Source of the DNA: Streptomyces barringtoniae
GTDB lineage: Bacteria > Actinomycetota > Actinomycetes > Streptomycetales > Streptomycetaceae
Assembly (NCBI RefSeq): GCF_020819595.1
Contig: NZ_JAJHNP010000027.1
Span: forward strand, 1-64,000
Reading direction: 5' to 3'
DNA: 64,000 bases
A program made the position numbers and the translations under genes. Below the pieces are notes generated by a model. That model saw nothing but the letters and a program-made list of their open reading frames with translations. It did no database searches and was not told the DNA's origin. Below are positions 1-8,615 of the stretch, one piece after another. Within the stretch, counting starts at the first letter, position 1; every line of letters begins with the position of its first letter.

Positions 1-135
1 GTGCTGCGCCTCGGTCGCCTTCTCGCTGGGACCCGCCACCGCCCGGGCACGAATCGCGTGCAGCTCGGCGACCCGTCCGCGCGCGTCCGTCGGCTCGCCG
101 GTCGGCTCACCCGTCGTCTCTTCCAAAACGGTCAT
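1..135 (-). CDS. accB: Acetyl/propionyl-CoA carboxylase carboxyltransferase (beta) subunit, N-terminal part
   Basis: Only the first 45 codons lie in the window; the gene continues beyond base 1. The ATG at 135-133 opens a frame reading MTVLEETTGEPTGEPTDA followed by RGRVAELHAIRA and GPSEKATEAQH. This is the acidic N-terminus and the start of the conserved region (usually continuing AKGKLTARERI) of the Streptomyces acyl-CoA carboxylase beta subunit AccB, which transfers the carboxyl group from biotin to acetyl- or propionyl-CoA to supply malonyl- and methylmalonyl-CoA. Identification rests on remembered family sequence, not on the catalytic domain, which is outside the window. PccB-type paralogues are the alternative. 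Confidence 0.8.
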   Translation of the reverse strand, partial: MTVLEETTGEPTGEPTDARGRVAELHAIRARAVAGPSEKATEAQH

Positions 136-412
136 GTAGTGACCTTACGAAGGACACCAAGGAAAGCGAGCCGTTGACTCCGTACAGTCTCCGGCCCGTT
201 TTCCTGGTACCAGTGAACAGAACCATGGCCACGTGCAGCCGTTCCGACTGCTCACAGGGCGTCGGCGTTGTAAGGGGGTCACAAAGACCTCACCGGAGAG
301 CCACCTCACATTCGCGGCCGGCGCATGCCATCCCCGGGGTGACACGGGGCCCCGGACGGCGGCTCGCCCATGGATCGGCGGCCGGGCCGCAGCCCGCCCC
401 GAGGGCGGTGCC
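136..412. other. Intergenic region upstream of accB
   Basis: About 280 bases with no convincing coding frame: open frames here change strand and lack the local codon bias. It must hold the accB promoter, which reads leftward. A run around 255-285 (leftward TTGTGACCCC then TTACAACG) could be part of a promoter, but spacing to a clear -10 box is not convincing. I see no riboswitch-like fold. Confidence 0.4.
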
Positions 413-457
413 GGGCCGGCGGCGGCGCGGGGTGTCCCAAGGGGCCGCCGCCGGCCC
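413..457 (-). terminator. Strong hairpin after the secreted peptidase gene
   Basis: A perfect 14-bp stem (bases 413-426 pairing with 444-457, all G/C) begins nine bases after the stop of the leftward peptidase gene. There is no long U run, which is normal for Streptomyces terminators. Confidence 0.75.
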
Positions 458-465
458 GTTCCGGC

Positions 466-981
466 TCAGCAGCCGCCGCAGTTGTAGTAAAGGGCGTCCC
501 AGTGGCTGCCCTCGTCGGCGTAGATGTTGCCGGAGGCGGACCGCCACTGCGGGTAGCCGTCGCCGCGCAGGCCGATGTAGGTGAAGTTGTTCTTGATGTA
601 CGACGTCACGCAGGTGTACTTGCTGTAGTCGAGCTTGTAGCCGTTCCAGTGCGAGTAGGTGCCGGAGGCGTGGCCGGTCTCGGTGCCGCCGGTGATGTTG
701 AGGGCGCAGCCGCTGGCCCGCTTCAGGGTCTGGGCGCCCTGGGCGGTGGCGAGGTTGAGCTGCTCGAAGGACGTACAGGTGGGGTTGTTCCGGTCGGTGC
801 AGTTGCCGGAGGACGACCAGGTGATGCCGACCTGCCGGAACATCGACTCGGCGGTGGCCTGGCTGATCTTGGTGACGGCGAACGCGTCGGTGGCGGTGCC
901 GACGACGGCGACACCGGGGGCGACGACGAGAGCGAGCGCGGTCAGGACGGAGCGGAGGCGCATGGCTTTCGCGAGCTTCAT
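466..981 (-). CDS. Secreted protein with LAS-type (peptidase M15-like) metal motif
   Basis: This 171-residue protein has a clear Sec signal peptide (basic MKLAKAMRLR, hydrophobic core 11-28, cleavage probably after AFA at 35). The mature part carries H111-X6-D118 within YSHWNGYKLD and a C-terminal E157-G-S-H160-W. That is the spacing of LAS metallopeptidases (D-Ala-D-Ala carboxypeptidases and murein endopeptidases such as M15): HX6D zinc ligands, a catalytic acid and a final HW/HxH histidine. Cysteines 61, 69, 92, 124, 168 and 171 suggest disulfides. A cell-wall role is inferred. The start at 981 is chosen over an upstream in-frame ATG because AGGAGAGG lies just before it and the signal peptide begins there. 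A terminator follows at once. Confidence 0.65.
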   Translation of the reverse strand: MKLAKAMRLRSVLTALALVVAPGVAVVGTATDAFAVTKISQATAESMFRQVGITWSSSGNCTDRNNPTCTSFEQLNLATAQGAQTLKRASGCALNITGGTETGHASGTYSHWNGYKLDYSKYTCVTSYIKNNFTYIGLRGDGYPQWRSASGNIYADEGSHWDALYYNCGGC

Positions 982-1239
982 GGGGAACCTCTCCTGCGGT
1001 GGGCCGAGCTTCCTGTGGGACGGCTGTGCAGGTGGCGCACGCAGATGGTGCCCGAGTTCTACGCGCGTCCGCCAGAGGGCGTACGTGATCACTCTCGGTG
1101 ACAGTGAAACCACTTTCCGGATGATGTTGAAAACCGAACCGAATGGGTCTACCGTCGGAGATGCGAGTTCGTTTAACGTTCAACCGATTTCGTTCGGCAG
1201 ATTCGCAGGTTCCGTTCAGATCTCTCCCTGGAGCACGAC
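982..1239. promoter_or_regulatory. Divergent promoter region, secreted peptidase / YceI
   Basis: This non-coding gap separates two genes transcribed away from each other. It is locally less GC-rich and has a semi-palindrome at 1171-1184 (GTTTAACGTTCAAC, AACGTT at the centre) within a cluster of GTTCR repeats at 1165-1220. This is a plausible operator or promoter element; no known regulator is assigned. Confidence 0.35.
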
Positions 1240-1848
1240 ATGGGCTTCTTCGGCCGCAAGGGCAGCACCCCCGAGACCACCGCCGCGCCGACCGGCACGG
1301 GTCCCGACCTGACCGCGCTGACCGGTGACTACACGCTCGACCCGGCGCACACCACGATCGGTTTCGTGGCGCGCCACGCGATGGTCACCAACGTCAAGGG
1401 CGCCTTCCACGACTTCACCGGCACGCTCCACCTGGACGGGGCGGACCCCGCCAGGTCCACCGCCACGATCGACGTCCAGATGGCGAGCATCGAGACCGGC
1501 AACACCGACCGGGACGGTCACCTGAAGTCGTCGGACTTCTTCAAGATCGACGAGTTCCCGGTCATGACCTTCCGCTCCACCAAGGCGGAGGCCCTGGGCG
1601 GCGACGACTACCGCATCACCGGCGACCTCTCCCTCCTCGGCGTGACCAAGTCCATCACCATCGACCTGGAGTTCAACGGCGCCGCGAAGGACCCCTTCGG
1701 CAATGAGCGCGTCGGCTTCGAGGGCAAGGCCGAGATCCTGCGCTCCGAGTGGGGCCTCACCTGGAACGCGGCGCTGGAGACCGGCGGGATGCTCGTCTCC
1801 GACAAGATCAAGCTGCACTTCGACATCTCGGCGATCAAGCAGGCCTGA
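1240..1848 (+). CDS. YceI-family protein
   Basis: A 202-residue protein whose residues 30-200 are a full YceI domain: DYTLDPAHTTIGFVARH near the start, then HDFTGTLHLDG, the DRDGHLKSSDFF motif and a closing SDKIKLHFDI. YceI proteins are lipocalin-like barrels that bind long isoprenoid or amphiphilic molecules. There is no signal peptide, only a short Ala/Thr-rich leader (MGFFGRKGSTPETT), so it is probably cytoplasmic, as in many actinobacterial members. GGAG stands 7 bases before the ATG. It stands alone, with its own promoter in the divergent gap. Ligand unknown. Confidence 0.9.
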   Translation: MGFFGRKGSTPETTAAPTGTGPDLTALTGDYTLDPAHTTIGFVARHAMVTNVKGAFHDFTGTLHLDGADPARSTATIDVQMASIETGNTDRDGHLKSSDFFKIDEFPVMTFRSTKAEALGGDDYRITGDLSLLGVTKSITIDLEFNGAAKDPFGNERVGFEGKAEILRSEWGLTWNAALETGGMLVSDKIKLHFDISAIKQA

Positions 1849-1917
1849 GCCTTCGGCGGCCCGCCGACAACACCGCGAGCGCACCCGCTCCCCGGAAACG
1901 GGAGGCGGACGCTCGCG

Positions 1918-2114
1918 TGTCCTGCCGGCAGGGCGTCGACTGCGGGAACGCGGCGCAGACGCCGGCGCGGGACATGGCCGGGCGGGATGCCTGGCCGGCC
2001 GGGGCACTGAAGTCGCTCGGCGAGACCGGGCGCGGCGTGCCGGCGCTGACGGCCGGGCTGATGGAGCGGCTGGGATCGGGATGGCTGGAGGCGGACGGCC
2101 GGGCCGAGACCTAG
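1918..2114 (+). CDS. Small hypothetical protein, 65 aa
   Basis: The frame starts at GTG 1918 with GGGAGG about 11 bases upstream and ends in a TAG that shares CTAG with the stop of the convergent gene. I count about 94% G or C at codon third positions over 65 codons, the usual mark of real or recently real coding sequence in Streptomyces. The product (MSCRQGVDCGNAAQT... ending GWLEADGRAET) matches no family I recognise. It may be a genuine small gene or a remnant of a larger one. Confidence 0.4.
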
Positions 2115-3487
2115 AAACCCCCGCCGAAGTCCCCGCCGCCGTCGCCCCCTCCCCCGTCGAACCCCCCGCCGTCACCGAACCCTCCCCCGAAGTCCCCGGA
2201 GTCGAAATCGGTACCGGAGACGTCGCCGCCCTGGTGGTCATCGCCGAAGTCGCCGCCGTAGCCGGGGCCGAAGTCGCCGTATCCGGTGCCGTAGTCGGCC
2301 GCGTACGAGGGGGTGGCCATCATGCTGCCCAGAAGGGTGCCGACGAGCAGGCCGGGCAGGATGCCGCCGCCGAAGTAGCCGCCCGCCCAGGGGCCGTAGG
2401 CGGGGCCCGCGTCCCAGTAGGGGCGGCGGCCGTAGTCCGTGTCGACCTCGCGGATGACCGGGTCGCGGCCGTCGGCCAGCCGGGTGCCGTCGGCCGCGCA
2501 GACGGGCACCTGACGCGGGGCGCCGCCGGGCGGGGTCCAGGTGGCGTCGGTCACGGAGGGGCCGTGCCGGGGATCGAAGAAGCAGGGCGGCCGGCGCTCG
2601 GGCAGGGGGCGGCCCTCACGGCGGGCGGCCAGCCGGGCCAGGGAGAAACGACCGTCCTCCAGGGCCTCGGTGACCGTGCGCACGTCCTCCGGGCGGCTCG
2701 CCTGTGCCATGCGCTGTTTGGCCGTCTCGTAGGCGTCGAGGGCGTGTGCGTAGTCGGCGCGCATCGCGTCGTCGGCGCCGGGCCCGCCCGGCTGGAAGTC
2801 GAGGCGGTCCAGTTCCTCGCCGAAGGCGGTGATGTCCTCGTCCACGACCACCCGGAGGCGGTCGAGGGCGGCCCGCTGCTCCTCCGCGCGCCGCCGGCGG
2901 CTGCGGCGCACCAGTACGTAGGCGCCCGCACCGCCCGCCACCAGCACCGCGGCCACCGCGATCAGGGCGGCCGTACCGGAGGATCCCCCGCCGGAGCCGC
3001 CCCAGCTCGACGGGGCATGGCCGCGCATGGTGGCCAGCGCGCGGTCGGTGAAGTCGCTGAGCTGGGCCTTGGCCGGCTCGCCCTGGACGCTCGTCACCAG
3101 GTTCCGCCGGGCCGTCGCCGACATGACGGAGGAGTCCGCGCGGGCGTCGAAGCGGTCGCCGAGGCGGATGCCGTACAGGCCGGTGACGCCGGTAGCCGCG
3201 CGCAGGTCGAAGAAGAGGTTCCGGGTCGGGTAGCCGGCCGGGAGCACCGCGACGAACAGCGGTTTGTTCGCGTCCTTGATGCGTTTGGCGAGCGCGTCGG
3301 CGTCCGCCTTGGGCAACTGGGCCGAGGCGGCCGGGTCGACGTAGACCGGGCTCTTGCGGAGGGCCTGGGCGACGGCGGAGATGCTCGTGTCCGCGCTCGC
3401 CGCGGGCGCGAACAGGGTCGCGACGACCAGGGCGAGGGCGGCCAGCAGCAGGGCTGGGAGGCTTCGGGTCCGCAGGACGGCCTTCAT
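2111..3487 (-). CDS. Membrane protein with TPM-like domain and Gly/Asp-rich tail
   Basis: A 458-residue protein with a signal peptide (1-32), an extracytoplasmic region 35-165 resembling the TPM fold (QALRKSPVYVDP, FVAVLPAGY), one transmembrane helix about 172-194 followed by a RRSRRRR stop-transfer stretch, a helical cytoplasmic region, and a C-terminal tail (about 395-458) made almost only of Gly, Asp, Phe and Tyr. TPM proteins are linked to photosystem repair in plants and to envelope roles in bacteria; the role here is unknown. A GAAGG directly abuts the ATG, so the ribosome-binding arrangement is unusual. It lies 48 bases downstream of the GH3 gene on the same strand. Confidence 0.75.
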   Translation of the reverse strand: MKAVLRTRSLPALLLAALALVVATLFAPAASADTSISAVAQALRKSPVYVDPAASAQLPKADADALAKRIKDANKPLFVAVLPAGYPTRNLFFDLRAATGVTGLYGIRLGDRFDARADSSVMSATARRNLVTSVQGEPAKAQLSDFTDRALATMRGHAPSSWGGSGGGSSGTAALIAVAAVLVAGGAGAYVLVRRSRRRRAEEQRAALDRLRVVVDEDITAFGEELDRLDFQPGGPGADDAMRADYAHALDAYETAKQRMAQASRPEDVRTVTEALEDGRFSLARLAARREGRPLPERRPPCFFDPRHGPSVTDATWTPPGGAPRQVPVCAADGTRLADGRDPVIREVDTDYGRRPYWDAGPAYGPWAGGYFGGGILPGLLVGTLLGSMMATPSYAADYGTGYGDFGPGYGGDFGDDHQGGDVSGTDFDSGDFGGGFGDGGGFDGGGGDGGGDFGGGF

Positions 3488-3535
3488 CCTTCGAAGCTAC
3501 CCGAAGCCTCCCCCAATCGGTCATACCGTCCGGAT

Positions 3536-6500
3536 CTACGCGGCCCCGTACGCCTCGATCAGCTTCTCCACCGCCTTTCCGTACCGGCCCGTCAGCAGCA
3601 GATGGTCGGCGTCGGCGAAGGGTTTCGCCGCCCCCGGTGTCATCCGGTCGCCGATCCTCTGCTGGACCAGCAGCCGCGCCTTGGTGACCAGCTCACGGCC
3701 GGCCCGGGCGTCGCCCCTGCGCTCGGCCGCCGTCGCCGCGGCATCCAGCGCCTGCAGAGCGGCCGTGCCGCCGCGCGGGACGCCGGTGAGCGTGGTCAGG
3801 CCCCAGCCGTAGGGGAACTGCGGGTCGTAGGAGGCGTCGCCGACGTTGATCGGCAGCTGGGACTCGGACCTCGGCCAGGTGACGGGGAGCTGTCCGGTGA
3901 AGGGCCGCCTGCCGTAGAGGACGTCGGCGACGCCCTCGCCCTCGGTGCCGGGCAGCCAGGAGGCCACCAGCGCGTCGATCCTGCCGAGCCGGTCGCCGAC
4001 GAGCTGCGGACGACCGGAGACGATCAGCACCGCGCACTTCATGGCCGCGCACACCTTGTCCACGGCCGTCTGGTCGGCCGCCGACAGCTGCAGCGAGTGC
4101 CCGTTGCCGACGTCGCCGACGCCCTCGGCGTACGGGGTCTCGCCGACGACGACCACGCCGACGTCGTAGCCGTCCGTCGGGGCCGAGGCGTCCTTGGAGT
4201 AGGTGACGTCTCCCCCGGCGTCCCGCATCCCCTGGAGGATGGTCGTGCCCCGGGTGTGGGTGCCGGACGCGCCCTGCCAGGTGAGGGTCCAGCCGCCGGT
4301 CTGGTTGCCGAGGTCGTCGGCGTTGGACCCGGCGACGTACACCTTCTCGCTCTTCCTCAGCGGCAGCAGACCGCCGCTGTTCTTCAGCAGCACCTGCGAC
4401 TCGGCGGCGGCCCGGCGGGCGACCGCCCGGTGGGCCGGGGAGCCGATGGCGGCGGCGCCGGACGTGTCGGCGTACGGGTGCTCGAACAGCCCCAGCCTGA
4501 ACTTCTGGGTGAGGATGCGGGAGACGGCGTCGTCGATCCGCTTCTCGCTGATCCGGCCCGCCTTCACCTCGTCGGCGAGCGTGCCGCTGAAGTCCTTGTA
4601 GCCGTACGGGACCATCATCATGTCGACGCCCGCGTTCACCGCCGTACGGACGTGGGTGGCGTAGTCCCCGGGGAGCTGGTCGATGGCGTTCCAGTCGCTG
4701 ATGACGAAGCCGCCGAAGCCCATCCGGCCTTTGAGCACACCGTTGATCATGTCGCCGCGGGCGTGCATCTTCACCGCGCCCCGGCCGTCCCCGACGATGT
4801 CGAGGGAGGAGTACGACGGCATGACCGTGCCGATGCCCCGCTCCACGGCGCTCTGGTACGGCGCCAGGTGGATGTCCTCCAGTTGCCGCCGCGTGACCGT
4901 CGTGACGCCCTGGTCGATGGTGTAGGTGCCGGTGGTGGAGGAACCGTACGCGGTGCCGCCGTCGCCGACGAAGTGCTTGGCGGTGGCGAGCACCTTGTCG
5001 TTCCGGCTCAGGTCCCGTCCGTCGGCCCGGCCCTGGAGGCCCTGGATGATGGTCTCCATCGACTGCACGAGGGCGGGATCCTCACCGAAGGACTCGTAGG
5101 AGCGGCCCCAGCGTTCGTCGCGGCTCACGCACAGGCAGGGCGCGAAGTCCCAGGGGATGCCGGTGGCGCGGACCTCGGCGGCCGTCACCGCCCCCGTCCT
5201 CTCGGCCAGTCGGGGATCCCGGCTCGCGCCGATGCCGATGTTGTGCGGCATGATCGTGGCGCCGGCCAGGTTGTTGTGGCCGTGGACCGCGTCGACGCCG
5301 TAGACCAGCGGAATCTGGAACCGCGTCGCCTGGGCGCGGAGCTGGAAGCCGTCGACCATCTTCGCCCAGGCCCCGGGGGTGTTGGGCGTGGGCGTGGAGC
5401 CGCCGCCGGACAGCAGCGAGCCGAGGGCGTACGTGGCGATGTCGCCCCCGGCCCCGACGGCCCCGCGCTCGGCCTGGGTCATCTGCCCGGCCTTCTCCTG
5501 AAGGGACATGCGGGACAGCAGGTCCGCGACGCGCTTCTGCACGGGCAACCTGCTGTTCAGGTACGGCAGTCCGTGGGCATCGATGACGACCTGCGGGGTC
5601 TCGGCGGGCGCCTTGGCGCCGGTGACCGTGAGCTCGAGCGGGATGGTCCTGGCGGGTGCTGCGCCCCTGGTCTTCCGGGTGGGCACCTCGATGGTCCGCG
5701 TCGTACCCGAGGCGGTACCGGCCGGGAAGGTGAGGGTGCCTTCGGTCGGGGTGTAGTCCCGGCCGGCGGTGGCGGTGCCGCCCTGGGTGGCGTACGTGAC
5801 CGTCACCGGGTCGTCGACGGGCCGGTCCCCGGTCGTGGCCAGGGTGACCTTGACCGCGGCGGTGCCGCCCGCCTTGACCGGGTACACGGGCGCGTCGGTG
5901 CCGACGGAGGCGCGCAGCGACTGGTCGGCCTTTCCGTACAGCTCGACGTCGTCCATGGCGAAGTCGCCCTTGGTGCCGGCCGGGAGCGTGACCGCGTAAC
6001 CCCACATCCCGGTGAGACCGAGGACGTGGTCGATGCCGCCGACCGGCTGGTAGTCGGTGCGGTAGACGAAGTCGGTGAAGGGGATCTCGATCTGCTTCCA
6101 GCCGGTGAAGTCGTCGGTGAAGGAGGTCGTCCAGAGTTCGGAGGCCTCGCCGTTGGCGCCGCCGTCCTTGATCTCGAAGGCGATCTTCCGGCCGTTGTCC
6201 CGGCCCTCCCACCAGAAGCGGATGCCCTGGTGGGCGGACCAGTCGTGGGCGGGCAGGCCGGCGGCGAAGTCGTGGGTGAAGCCGCCGTAGCCGCTGATGT
6301 CGTAGGTGCCGGTGAGGACCTTGGCGCCCTCGGGGGCGTCGGCGCGGTCGGTGAGGTGCAGGGCGGGCGGGTCGTCGGCGTCGCTTCCCCAGGTGAAGAT
6401 GCCGTCGGCGGGCTGCGAGGCGAAGGGGACCTCGCCCTCGAAGCGGTCGACGGGGACCGGCGCGGGGTCGTCGGCGGCGTGCGCCGCGGCGGACAGGGGC

Positions 6501-6550
6501 AACAGGGCGGCGAGCAGGGCCCCGGAGACGAGCAGGGCGGTTCTCGGCAT
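3536..6550 (-). CDS. Secreted GH3 beta-glycosidase with N-terminal carbohydrate-binding domain
   Basis: A 1004-residue secreted enzyme. Signal peptide 1-26; residues about 35-207 resemble a CBM11-type beta-sandwich (DRFEGEVPF, WWEGRDNGRK, GDFAMDDVELYG); about 210-320 is a Calx-beta-like module (GTATAGRDYTPTEGTLTFPAG); 330-930 is the GH3 core. The catalytic nucleophile is D619 in FVISDWNAIDQ, with KHFVGD at 525-530 in the substrate pocket. GH3 enzymes of this layout remove glucose from the non-reducing ends of beta-glucans. The start at 6550 is preferred to an in-frame ATG at 6571 because AGGGAAGG precedes only the former. It is divergent from a GH30 gene, suggesting shared induction by a beta-glucan. 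Confidence 0.9.
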   Translation of the reverse strand: MPRTALLVSGALLAALLPLSAAAHAADDPAPVPVDRFEGEVPFASQPADGIFTWGSDADDPPALHLTDRADAPEGAKVLTGTYDISGYGGFTHDFAAGLPAHDWSAHQGIRFWWEGRDNGRKIAFEIKDGGANGEASELWTTSFTDDFTGWKQIEIPFTDFVYRTDYQPVGGIDHVLGLTGMWGYAVTLPAGTKGDFAMDDVELYGKADQSLRASVGTDAPVYPVKAGGTAAVKVTLATTGDRPVDDPVTVTYATQGGTATAGRDYTPTEGTLTFPAGTASGTTRTIEVPTRKTRGAAPARTIPLELTVTGAKAPAETPQVVIDAHGLPYLNSRLPVQKRVADLLSRMSLQEKAGQMTQAERGAVGAGGDIATYALGSLLSGGGSTPTPNTPGAWAKMVDGFQLRAQATRFQIPLVYGVDAVHGHNNLAGATIMPHNIGIGASRDPRLAERTGAVTAAEVRATGIPWDFAPCLCVSRDERWGRSYESFGEDPALVQSMETIIQGLQGRADGRDLSRNDKVLATAKHFVGDGGTAYGSSTTGTYTIDQGVTTVTRRQLEDIHLAPYQSAVERGIGTVMPSYSSLDIVGDGRGAVKMHARGDMINGVLKGRMGFGGFVISDWNAIDQLPGDYATHVRTAVNAGVDMMMVPYGYKDFSGTLADEVKAGRISEKRIDDAVSRILTQKFRLGLFEHPYADTSGAAAIGSPAHRAVARRAAAESQVLLKNSGGLLPLRKSEKVYVAGSNADDLGNQTGGWTLTWQGASGTHTRGTTILQGMRDAGGDVTYSKDASAPTDGYDVGVVVVGETPYAEGVGDVGNGHSLQLSAADQTAVDKVCAAMKCAVLIVSGRPQLVGDRLGRIDALVASWLPGTEGEGVADVLYGRRPFTGQLPVTWPRSESQLPINVGDASYDPQFPYGWGLTTLTGVPRGGTAALQALDAAATAAERRGDARAGRELVTKARLLVQQRIGDRMTPGAAKPFADADHLLLTGRYGKAVEKLIEAYGAA

Positions 6551-6658
6551 AGACCTTCCCTCGGCTCTCATGGTTCACTCATGACTTAGATCACGCCGTG
6601 AGTTAACTAACGGCACCCCAACCCGTCAAGAGTGCACGTCAGTTGAAGGGCGACGCAC
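6551..6658. promoter_or_regulatory. Divergent control region of the GH3/GH30 pair
   Basis: 108 bases between two secreted glycosidase genes. An 8-bp palindrome AGTTAACT at 6601-6608, inside gtgAGTTAACTAAC, is the only AT-rich symmetrical element and is a candidate operator. It does not resemble the CebR site (TGGGAGCGCTCCCA), so a different regulator, possibly of the ROK or LacI type, is inferred. Confidence 0.45.
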
Positions 6659-8524
6659 ATGAGGAGAACCCCCCGCACGGTCCGGCTGCTCCTGGCCGGG
6701 CTGCTCTCCGCCGCCGGCCTGACCGCCGCCGTAACCCCCGCGCACGCGGCCGGCGAGCAGGTCACGGCCTGGCTCACCACCACCGACGACTCCGCGGGCC
6801 GGCATGTCGTGCGCGGCCTGCAGCCGCAGACGCCGTTCGCCTTCCAGTCCGGCGCGGGCGGCGGCGGCACGAACATCACGGTGGACGAGAACACCCGCTA
6901 CCAGACCTTCACCGGCGGCGGCGCGTCCTTCACGGACACCGCGGCCTGGCTGATGAACAGCAGCGGCGCACTGTCCCAGGCGACCCGGGACGCGACCATG
7001 CGCAAGCTGTTCTCGCCGACGGACGGCATCGGGCTGTCGTTCCTGCGCAACCCGATGGGCGCCTCCGACCTCGCGCGGTACGGCTACACGTACGACGACG
7101 TGCCGTCCGGCCAGACGGACGCGTCCCTGGCGAAGTTCTCGATCGCGCACGACCTCGCGGACGTCGTGCCGCTCACCCGGCAGGCGCTCCAGCTGAATCC
7201 GTCGCTGACGGTGATGGCCTCGCCGTGGACCGCCCCGGCCTGGATGAAGGACAGCGGCTCACTCAACGGCGGCTGGCTGAAGGCCGAGGACTACGGGGCG
7301 TACGCCGGCTACTTCGTGAAGTACCTCCAGGCGTACAGGGACCAGGGGATCAACGTCTCGTACGTCACGCCGCAGAACGAGCCGACCTGCTGTTCCGGCT
7401 ACCCGTCGATGAGCTGGAACGCCTCCGGCATCCAGTACTTCCTCAAGAACGACCTGCTGCCGCAGCTGCAGTCGGCGGGGCTGAGCACCAAGGTGCTGGC
7501 CCACGACTGGAACTGGGACACCTACGACTCCTACGCCGCCCAGTCCGTGGACGACCCGGCGATCCGCAACCACCCCAACTTCGGCGGGATCGCCTGGCAC
7601 GGCTACGGCGGTGACGTCACCAAGCAGACCACCGTGCACGACCAGTACCCCTCGCTGGACGCCTTCGGCACCGAGCACTCCGGCGGCACCTGGATCGCCG
7701 ACCAGCAGCACGAGGACATGTCCAACATCGTCGACTACACCCGCAACTGGGCGAAGTCGGTGACCAAGTGGTCGCTGGCCGTGGACCAGAACGGCGGTCC
7801 CCACAACGGTGGTTGCGGCACCTGCACCGGGCTGGTCACCGTGCACGACGGGGACGGTGCGAGCGGGACGGTGGACTACACCGTCGAGTACTACGACATG
7901 GGCCACCTGACCAAGTTCGTCCGGCCGGGCGCCCAGCGGATCGCCTCCACGGCGTCCACCACCGTGCCGAACGTGGCCTGGCGCAACCCCGACGGCAGCA
8001 AGGCGCTGATCGCGTACAACGGTTCCTCCGCGGCACAGACCGTCACGATCGACTGGGGCTCCCAGCACGCCACTTACTCGCTGCCCGGCAGGACCTCGGC
8101 CACCTTCACCTGGTCCGGCACCCAGTCCGGCGGCGGCGCACGGACCGGTTCCTTCGTCGGCCTGGCCGGCAAGTGCCTGGACCTGGCGGGCGGTTCGAGC
8201 GCCAACGGCACGGCCGTGCAGCTCTACGACTGCAACGGCACCTCCGCCCAGCAGTGGACGGTGGCGGCCGACGGGTCGGTCCAGGCGCTCGGCAAGTGCC
8301 TCGACGTGACGTCGGGTTCGACCGCCGACGGCGCCAAGGTGCAGTTGTACGACTGCAACGGGACCGGCGCCCAGCAGTGGTCGTACAACTCCTCGACCGG
8401 TGACGTGGTGAACCTGGCGGCCGACAAGTGCCTCGACGTGACGGACAACTCCTCCGCGAACGGGGCGCGGGCACAGATCTGGTCGTGCACGGGGGCCGCC
8501 AACCAGAAGTGGCACCTGCAGTAG
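6659..8524 (+). CDS. Secreted GH30 glycoside hydrolase with C-terminal ricin B lectin domain
   Basis: A 621-residue secreted enzyme. Signal peptide 1-31 (AHA cleavage); GH30 (beta/alpha)8 barrel plus side beta domain about 35-485; acid/base E241 in VTPQNEPT and nucleophile E339 in AFGTEHSGG, with SPWTAPAWMK at 188-197 typical of GH30. Residues about 495-621 form a ricin-type trefoil with three repeats each carrying KCLD and a QxW motif (AQQWTV, AQQWSY, NQKWHL). GH30 members cleave beta-1,6-glucan, glucosylceramide or related beta-linkages; with the divergent GH3 exo-enzyme, fungal beta-glucan is a reasonable substrate. GAAGGG precedes the ATG. Confidence 0.92.
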   Translation: MRRTPRTVRLLLAGLLSAAGLTAAVTPAHAAGEQVTAWLTTTDDSAGRHVVRGLQPQTPFAFQSGAGGGGTNITVDENTRYQTFTGGGASFTDTAAWLMNSSGALSQATRDATMRKLFSPTDGIGLSFLRNPMGASDLARYGYTYDDVPSGQTDASLAKFSIAHDLADVVPLTRQALQLNPSLTVMASPWTAPAWMKDSGSLNGGWLKAEDYGAYAGYFVKYLQAYRDQGINVSYVTPQNEPTCCSGYPSMSWNASGIQYFLKNDLLPQLQSAGLSTKVLAHDWNWDTYDSYAAQSVDDPAIRNHPNFGGIAWHGYGGDVTKQTTVHDQYPSLDAFGTEHSGGTWIADQQHEDMSNIVDYTRNWAKSVTKWSLAVDQNGGPHNGGCGTCTGLVTVHDGDGASGTVDYTVEYYDMGHLTKFVRPGAQRIASTASTTVPNVAWRNPDGSKALIAYNGSSAAQTVTIDWGSQHATYSLPGRTSATFTWSGTQSGGGARTGSFVGLAGKCLDLAGGSSANGTAVQLYDCNGTSAQQWTVAADGSVQALGKCLDVTSGSTADGAKVQLYDCNGTGAQQWSYNSSTGDVVNLAADKCLDVTDNSSANGARAQIWSCTGAANQKWHLQ

Positions 8525-8589
8525 CGCACCCCGCCAGGCCGTCGCCGACGGGGTGCGTGTTCACCCGCGGGCGCCGCTGAGCGGCGCCC
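8525..8589 (+). terminator. Double hairpin terminator after GH30
   Basis: Two consecutive perfect 9-bp stems: 8525-8533 with 8549-8557, then 8569-8577 with 8581-8589 (three-base loop). They start right after the GH30 stop. Confidence 0.8.
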
Positions 8590-8615
8590 GCTCGCCTGCT
8601 GGGGGACGATGAGGT

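Noticed and set aside
1703..6589. A rightward open frame of over 1600 codons
   Set aside because: It runs antisense to the TPM-like and GH3 genes, has no family similarity, and exists because high third-position GC removes stops from the opposite strand.
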